In this document: piece after piece, positions 35,707-41,224 of the stretch
Layout: the number at the start of each line of letters is the position of its first letter
Position numbering within the stretch: the stretch's first letter is position 1
NCBI GenBank assembly: GCA_012729265.1
Contig: JAAYDL010000347.1
Location: forward strand, 1-41,224
Direction: 5' to 3'
Length of the DNA stretch: 41,224 nucleotides
Source of the DNA: Lentisphaerota bacterium
GTDB lineage: Bacteria > Verrucomicrobiota > Kiritimatiellia > Kiritimatiellales > Pontiellaceae
Program-made: the position numbers and the translations under genes
The notes under the pieces: generated by a model
Database searches by the model: none
Seen by the model: the letters and a program-made list of their open reading frames with translations, nothing else
What the model was told of the DNA's origin: nothing

Positions 35707-37122
35707 ATGGAGGGATTAGTTCTAGTCATCATTTTAGCGGTTGCTTTTATCGGCGCGGTTATGGCGATGATCAGTCGTTATCGGCGTTGCCCGTCGAACA
35801 AGATTTTAGTGATCTATGGGAAGACCTCGAGTGGAGCCGCAAAATGTATACACGGCGGAGCTGCTTTTGTGTGGCCGCTGATTCAGGATTTTGCCTATTT
35901 GGATCTGGAACCGTTCGTGGTTCCAATCGATCTGAAAAATGCGCTTTCACTTGAAAATATCCGCGTTACGGTTCCGACGACCGTAACGGCTGCGATTTCC
36001 AACACCAAGGGTATCATGCAAAATGCGGCGGTTCGATTGCTGGGGCTGACGCGCCAGCAGATTGAGGATCAGGCCCAGGATATTATTCTCGGGCAGATGC
36101 GTGCCGTCATTGCAACCATGCGCATTGAAGAGATTAATCAGGACCGCCAAGCCTTCCTTGCTAAAGTGAATGATTCGGTTTCCGGCGAACTGGAAAAGAT
36201 TGGTTTGTATCTCATCAATGTCAACATTCGCGACATTGGCGATGAGTCCGGTTATATCGAAGCGCTGGGTCGCCGGGCCGCTGCGGAAGCGATCAATCAG
36301 GCGTTGATCGATGTGGCCGAGCAGGAAAAATTGGGTCAAACCGGGGTGGCCGAACGCGAACGTGATAAGCGTGTTGCGGTGGCGGCAGCAACGGCGGAGG
36401 CGGAAATCGGGGAAGCCACTGCGGATCGTGACCGCCGCTCGAAACGCGCCGGCCTTGATGCGGAAGCCGCGCTGGGCGAAACCGAAGCGCGCTCCAAGAA
36501 GGCCGCATACGTGGCCAATCAGGGCGTGGCGGAGCAGGAAGCCCGTCAGCGTTCAGAATCCGCTGCTCGCGAGGCCGATGGTGCCATTCGCGTAGCGCAG
36601 GAAAATGCCGAGAAGAAGGCGGAAGAGGCCCGTGCCGAACGTGAGGCTGCGCGTCTGAATGCTTCTGTCGTGGTTCCTGCTGAAGCCACCAAGAAGCAGA
36701 CGATTATCGAAGCGGAGGCTCAGAAAGAACGGTCGATTCGTATTGCGCAGGGTGAAGCTGAAGCCAAGCTGGCCAAGATGAAGGCTGAAGCGGCCGGGGT
36801 TCAGGCCATTCTTGATGGTAAGGCAAAAGGTTATGAGGCGTTGGTTAATGCCTGTGAGACGGCAAATCAGGCGGCCTCGCTGCTGCTCATTGAAAAACTG
36901 CAGGAAGTTGCTTCGGTTCAGGCTCAGGCGATTCAGGATCTTCCGATCGAAAAAGTCATTGTTTGGGATGGCGGCGGAAAAGAGAGTGGACTCAATGGCC
37001 TTGGTGGACGTCTTATGGGCGCGCTGCCTCCGATGCACGAGTTGGCCAAGCAGGTCGGGCTTGAACTTCCGGACTTCCTTGGAAAAATGGAAGAAGCACA
37101 GGATTCACCTGCTGAAAAGTAA
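35707..37122 (+). CDS. Flotillin/SPFH-domain protein (YqiK/FloA-like)
   Basis: N-terminal TM, SPFH region (RRCPSNKILVIYGKTSSGAAKCIHGGAAFVWPLIQDFAYLDLEPF), long Ala/Glu coiled coil. Confidence 0.9.
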   Translation: MEGLVLVIILAVAFIGAVMAMISRYRRCPSNKILVIYGKTSSGAAKCIHGGAAFVWPLIQDFAYLDLEPFVVPIDLKNALSLENIRVTVPTTVTAAISNTKGIMQNAAVRLLGLTRQQIEDQAQDIILGQMRAVIATMRIEEINQDRQAFLAKVNDSVSGELEKIGLYLINVNIRDIGDESGYIEALGRRAAAEAINQALIDVAEQEKLGQTGVAERERDKRVAVAAATAEAEIGEATADRDRRSKRAGLDAEAALGETEARSKKAAYVANQGVAEQEARQRSESAAREADGAIRVAQENAEKKAEEARAEREAARLNASVVVPAEATKKQTIIEAEAQKERSIRIAQGEAEAKLAKMKAEAAGVQAILDGKAKGYEALVNACETANQAASLLLIEKLQEVASVQAQAIQDLPIEKVIVWDGGGKESGLNGLGGRLMGALPPMHELAKQVGLELPDFLGKMEEAQDSPAEK

Positions 37123-37142
37123 TTACGTATTCCTTGTTTGAG

Positions 37143-37174
37143 TAGGCCGTCCCGTTCCGGGGCGGCCTTTTTTT
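37143..37174 (+). terminator. Rho-independent terminator of the flotillin operon
   Basis: aggccgtcccgttccggggcggccttttttt. Confidence 0.85.
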
Positions 37175-38297
37175 ACTGCGTCATCCGCTCAAACCCAATG
37201 TCGAGCAGCTTGCGGACTTCGGCGGTTCGGGTTTTGCTGTCGGGAGAACCGACAATCACCGCCAGAATGCGCTGTTCGCCCTTTTTTGCGGTGGCGGCGA
37301 GCGAGTATCCGCCCTTGGCATGGTAGCCGGTCTTGAGTCCGTCGCAGCCGGGATAGGGCTCCTGCCGGACGAGAATATTGCGGTTGGCCAGCATAAACTC
37401 TTCGGAACGGATCGGGGATTGGGGCAGCCAGGCGAGCTTAGTGCTCGAGAGTTCGAGCGTCTTGGGATGGCGCATGACGGCGAGGCAAAGGAGGGCAATG
37501 TCGTACGGCGTGCTGATGTCCGGCTGCGTTCCATCGGAGGGAGGAAGCCCATGCTCCGAGTGGTAGGTTGTCGAATTCATGCCGAGTTCTTCAGCCCTCC
37601 TGTTCATCATCGCCACAAACGTATCGCGGGATCCGGCGACGTGGAGCGCGAGTGCGCGGGCGGCGTCGTTTGCGGAATGGATCATGAGAGCCTGCAACAG
37701 GTTGTCGACGGTGTAGAAGCCGCTTTCCCGCGCATCAAGATAAACCTCTGAGCCGCCGATTTCGGAGACTTCCTTCGTAATCGCAACCTTGTCGTCGAGA
37801 TGAATTTTTCCGTTATCGATCTGTTCGAGCACCAATAGCAGCGTCATCAGCTTGGTGATGCTGGCCGGATAGGCATAGCCTGTGGCTTTGTTTTCGTAGA
37901 GAATTTTGCCTGTGCGTACATCCACCACAATGGCGCTTTGATAGGGGTTCCCGATGAGTTCGGAATGGACTTGCGTAGTGTGATTGTCGGGGCGATCAGA
38001 ACGCAGATAGCCGGATCGGTTTGTAGGAACCGCAATGCTTTCCACGGAAGGAGCGGGTGCGGGCGACGGCGGATCAAGCTCCTGCGGATCGATCGTGTCC
38101 CAGAGCGGTTCAACAAGCGTCCCATCGCCTTCATCCGGTGGTTCCTCTGTGCGCTCTTTCGGAAGATAGGCGGAATAGGGATTTGATAAAGGTGCGGATT
38201 CCTCTTCTTTGTTTTTTAATCCGATGATGGCGTATAGAATCAACGCGTGCAGCGCGATGATCAGGATGCCGATAAATAAAATAGTAGATTTCTTCAT
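37173..38297 (-). CDS. D-alanyl-D-alanine carboxypeptidase (S11 family)
   Basis: YPASITKLMTLLLVLE (SxxK), HSANDAARALA (SxN), DGLKTGYHAKGGYSLAATAKKG (KTG). Confidence 0.92.
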   Translation of the reverse strand: MKKSTILFIGILIIALHALILYAIIGLKNKEEESAPLSNPYSAYLPKERTEEPPDEGDGTLVEPLWDTIDPQELDPPSPAPAPSVESIAVPTNRSGYLRSDRPDNHTTQVHSELIGNPYQSAIVVDVRTGKILYENKATGYAYPASITKLMTLLLVLEQIDNGKIHLDDKVAITKEVSEIGGSEVYLDARESGFYTVDNLLQALMIHSANDAARALALHVAGSRDTFVAMMNRRAEELGMNSTTYHSEHGLPPSDGTQPDISTPYDIALLCLAVMRHPKTLELSSTKLAWLPQSPIRSEEFMLANRNILVRQEPYPGCDGLKTGYHAKGGYSLAATAKKGEQRILAVIVGSPDSKTRTAEVRKLLDIGFERMTQ

Positions 38298-38341
38298 ATG
38301 ACGTTGTACCCATTTCAAAAGTCGGGTATCTCAGGGGATTC

Positions 38342-39346
38342 ATGAACACCATACAATCTCAATTTGTTGAAAAAGTTCTCTTGGGCGGAAAATCCCTGCA
38401 AAAAGCGGAGGGTTCCGCCTTTGCGCCATCCAATATTGCGTTGTGCAAATATTGGGGCAAGCGGGATGCCGGATTAAATCTTCCGATCAATTCCAGTTTA
38501 TCGATTTCACTGGGCGAGCTTGGAACGCACACGAAAATCAGGCTGCGTGAGCGCGAGGATGTGGTCTGTCTGAACGGCGTACAACAAGCCGACGAGAGCG
38601 GATTTGTTCAGCGCATAAAGGCATTTTTAGATCTTTTTCGCCCGGTTTTGGGTTCGGCATTTTTTGAGGTGCGCACGCAAAACAATATTTCCACCGCCGC
38701 CGGGCTGGCTTCTTCGGCTTCCGGGTTTGCGGCACTCGTGCTGGCCCTAGATAATATGGCCGGTTGGGGGCTTGATCGCAAACAGCTCTCCATGCTGGCC
38801 CGCTTGGGCAGCGGCAGTGCTTCGCGCTCCGTGTATGAAGGATTCGTTCAGTGGAATGCCGGGCAGTTGTCCGATGGAACAGATTCCTTTGCAGAACGAC
38901 TGGAGATTGAGTGGCCGGAGTTGCGTGTCGGCATAGTGGAGGTTTCTGCGGACCAAAAACCGGTGGGTTCTCGCGATGGCATGAACCGTACCGTTGCGAC
39001 GTCGGAGCTGTATAAAAGCTGGCCGGATCAGGCTCGTGCGGATTTGTTGTCTATTCGATCTGCTATAGAACAACTTGATTTTACCCTGCTGGGAAAAACG
39101 GCGGAGCGAAATGCGCTGGCCATGCATGCCACCATGCTGTCGGCTTGGCCGCCGCTTCTCTATCTGCAGCCCGACAGCGTGGAGCAGATTCATAAGGTGC
39201 AGCGCACCCGAGCCGACGGTTTGGAGGTCTATTTAACCATCGATGCGGGTCCGAATATCAAGCTGCTGTTTTTGGCCGAGAACGAGTGCGAAGTCTGTGG
39301 AGCCTTTCCAGGGATCCGGGTCATTCGTCCGTTTCCGCAGCTGTAA
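38342..39346 (+). CDS. mvaD: Diphosphomevalonate decarboxylase-like GHMP enzyme
   Basis: APSNIALCKYWGKRDAGLNLPINSSLSISL, NISTAAGLASSASGFAALVLAL, LGSGSASRSVYEGFVQW. Confidence 0.88.
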   Translation: MNTIQSQFVEKVLLGGKSLQKAEGSAFAPSNIALCKYWGKRDAGLNLPINSSLSISLGELGTHTKIRLREREDVVCLNGVQQADESGFVQRIKAFLDLFRPVLGSAFFEVRTQNNISTAAGLASSASGFAALVLALDNMAGWGLDRKQLSMLARLGSGSASRSVYEGFVQWNAGQLSDGTDSFAERLEIEWPELRVGIVEVSADQKPVGSRDGMNRTVATSELYKSWPDQARADLLSIRSAIEQLDFTLLGKTAERNALAMHATMLSAWPPLLYLQPDSVEQIHKVQRTRADGLEVYLTIDAGPNIKLLFLAENECEVCGAFPGIRVIRPFPQL

Positions 39347-40934
39347 TTCCGTATTCTTTCCACGAAACTCCTTCGGGGAGTTCTTTTGAGAATTCACGCA
39401 GGTTATGTCGCAGTTGCTCTTCTTCGGCGGGATCGACGGCAAAAAAGGCGACCGATTCATCGCCGCAGATGACATTGTTTTGGATCGTATAGCTGCCGGC
39501 TTTGATCCATTCCTCCGGCAGCGCGGCTTGGTCGTGGAACCAAGAGTCGTAAACGAGGGCAATTTTAACGTTCCGCTGCTGTGTTATCTCCCGAATACGC
39601 TGAGTGGTCAGTGCCCCCTTCATATGGAGCAGCATCGTTTCGCGGGAGCCTAAACCCCAGAGGTCCAGACAGCGAGGGGAAGCCAGAAAGTTGATGGCTC
39701 CGATGTCGTTGGCGGCAATGGCGACGGTGTTGTAATACTTTTTCAAAAAGAGACCGCTCTGATAATGTTGCTGATAAATGTTGTGCGTCGCTTGAGGCGT
39801 GTTGCAGTGAGCAATGACCGCACGGTGAGCCAGCGGTCCAATGCATAAAACGATGATAAAGCCTTCGGCAACCCGGGCGAGCAGAGTTGATTTCGAATCC
39901 TTTATCCCTTTGTTGAACAGCAGCGCAATGGAGGCCAATGAGAGCGCGATGAGATATGATTCATAGCGGTAAAACCAACCCACCTGTGCAAATTGAAGAT
40001 GAAGCAGGGTCGCTACAATGGCAACTGCGGCCAGAAGCGTTCTTTGGGTCCAGTGGGTATCGCTATTCAGGTTTTTCCAGAGCCCGACGGCCAAAAGAAG
40101 AACGAGAATAAAGAGGTGCGGTGTGGTGACCAGCGTATTGAATGCGTCCATACCCAGTGAGTTGAGGGTCTGCACAAATCCGCTCACGTCCGGTACACTG
40201 CCTTTGATCAAAACACTGTTGGGTAAAAAGCTCTGTCCGTTAGCTACCCAGTAGAGGCCAAATCCCAACACCGGGAGCGCGGTTCCGAGAGCACAAACAA
40301 GGGCGGATTTCCATTTTTTAACGAGACCAAGCGCGAGAAGAATTGCCGTCGAGGTAAAGAGGGTTTCGAATCGGGAAGAGACTGCGATGGCGCTCCAGAT
40401 TCCCAATGGTATTGCGGTGAGGAATCCGTCCTTTGTGTTGCGGTTGAGCAGCGGCCAGAGGGTATAGGCCATCGCAATGATCGCGGCGGTATGAAGCAGA
40501 TGTTCCATACCGGTCATCGCAATCGGGATCATGGGAAGAAACGCAATGGCTGCAATCAGCAATACGCTTGTTGATCCCTTGCTGATGCCGGTCCGATTTG
40601 CAAACTTCCAAAGCGCAATGATAATGCCCATTCCGCAAAGCCAGTTGAGCAGGAGCGGTATCCACTCCAGCGGACCCACTATGAAAAAACATCCGGCGAG
40701 GAGAAACGTCCAAAGCGGAGATGAAGAGGAGGCGCTGAATTCGTAGGGCGTAATACCGAAAACGCCGTTCTGAGCAACATGTTTCGCCATGGCCATATGG
40801 ATGTAGGCGTCATCCAGTGTATATGAAACATGTCCGTTATATAAAGTAACGCTGCAGATTATGCCCAGTAGAGCCAGTGTATAGACCAGTAATGCTGCCG
40901 GAAGAATCCAGTTTTTTCTTTTGTTTCTGCTCAT
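39321..40934 (-). CDS. Multi-pass membrane protein, GT39/PMT-like glycosyltransferase
   Basis: Many TM helices; YTLDDAYIHMAMAKHVAQNGVFGITPYEFSASSSSPLWTFLLA resembles bacterial ArnT/PMT-like N-terminal loops. Confidence 0.65.
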   Translation of the reverse strand: MSRNKRKNWILPAALLVYTLALLGIICSVTLYNGHVSYTLDDAYIHMAMAKHVAQNGVFGITPYEFSASSSSPLWTFLLAGCFFIVGPLEWIPLLLNWLCGMGIIIALWKFANRTGISKGSTSVLLIAAIAFLPMIPIAMTGMEHLLHTAAIIAMAYTLWPLLNRNTKDGFLTAIPLGIWSAIAVSSRFETLFTSTAILLALGLVKKWKSALVCALGTALPVLGFGLYWVANGQSFLPNSVLIKGSVPDVSGFVQTLNSLGMDAFNTLVTTPHLFILVLLLAVGLWKNLNSDTHWTQRTLLAAVAIVATLLHLQFAQVGWFYRYESYLIALSLASIALLFNKGIKDSKSTLLARVAEGFIIVLCIGPLAHRAVIAHCNTPQATHNIYQQHYQSGLFLKKYYNTVAIAANDIGAINFLASPRCLDLWGLGSRETMLLHMKGALTTQRIREITQQRNVKIALVYDSWFHDQAALPEEWIKAGSYTIQNNVICGDESVAFFAVDPAEEEQLRHNLREFSKELPEGVSWKEYGITAAETDE

Positions 40935-41077
40935 CTTCAATGTGGCGTTTTTGTGTTCATTAGAATTAAAAATGTATCCAAACCGGACACAAAATCAGCG
41001 GGACGGTATACATCCGAAACAGGTTGCACAAGGCATTATTGAGTTTTGCCGGTTTAGAATTTTGGGTGACAATAAAA

Positions 41078-41108
41078 ACGCCGAGACCGTTTAGATAGGC
41101 CTCGGCGT
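41078..41108 (-). terminator. Rho-independent terminator for the minus-strand gene entering from the right edge
   Basis: acgccgag...cctcggcgt hairpin; on the minus strand followed by TTTTTATTG. Confidence 0.8.
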
Positions 41109-41142
41109 ATTATTTACTCAACAAACCGTTAGGTGGGCGGGC

Positions 41143-41224
41143 TTATTCGTCAAAAATAAAGTCCCTGTAGAGTTCGTAGCGAGCAGTCATATCGCGGATT
41201 TTCATTTCAAGGACGCTTGCACGC
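41143..41224 (-). CDS. C-terminal end of a CDS truncated by the window edge
   Basis: Minus strand reads ASVLEMKIRDMTARYELYRDFIFDE*, open to the edge, with a terminator downstream. Confidence 0.6.
   Translation of the reverse strand, partial: RASVLEMKIRDMTARYELYRDFIFDE

Noticed and set aside
1-41224. tRNA or rRNA genes
   Set aside because: No convincing cloverleaf or conserved rRNA segment seen by eye; tRNAscan-SE/barrnap would be decisive.

Overview
The window looks like a chromosomal segment from a PVC-group bacterium (possibly Verrucomicrobiota/Kiritimatiellota; inferred only from gene families such as SHD1-domain proteins and a bacterial MVD-like decarboxylase). It carries mostly housekeeping genes: gcvT, gcvPA, gcvPB, an AdoCbl-dependent (class II) ribonucleotide reductase, typA/bipA, a COG0701-type permease, uvrC, a SWIM/SNF2 helicase, pgl, an NfeD/flotillin operon, a DD-carboxypeptidase and an mvaD-like gene. 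No rRNA, tRNA or CRISPR array was found. The most interesting signals are: (1) several different families of short palindromic or tandem repeats spread through intergenic DNA and also inserted in frame in protein genes, including three or four in one radical-SAM/MnmC-like fusion gene and one in the SNF2 helicase; (2) an AbrB / zeta-toxin-like / small-ORF module between gcvPA and gcvPB, bracketed by oppositely oriented copies of one repeat family; (3) a ~155-bp, ~91% identical second copy of the 3' end of the SNF2 helicase gene on the far side of a solitary AAA_14/DUF4143 ATPase gene, an arrangement expected for an element that integrates into a gene 3' end and restores it; (4) two NrdR-box-like sites exactly 32 bp apart upstream of the class II RNR gene; (5) a phage-CII-like regulator in operon with NfeD and flotillin, preceded by an orphan terminator. 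All calls come from reading the sequence and supplied ORFs; no database search was run.
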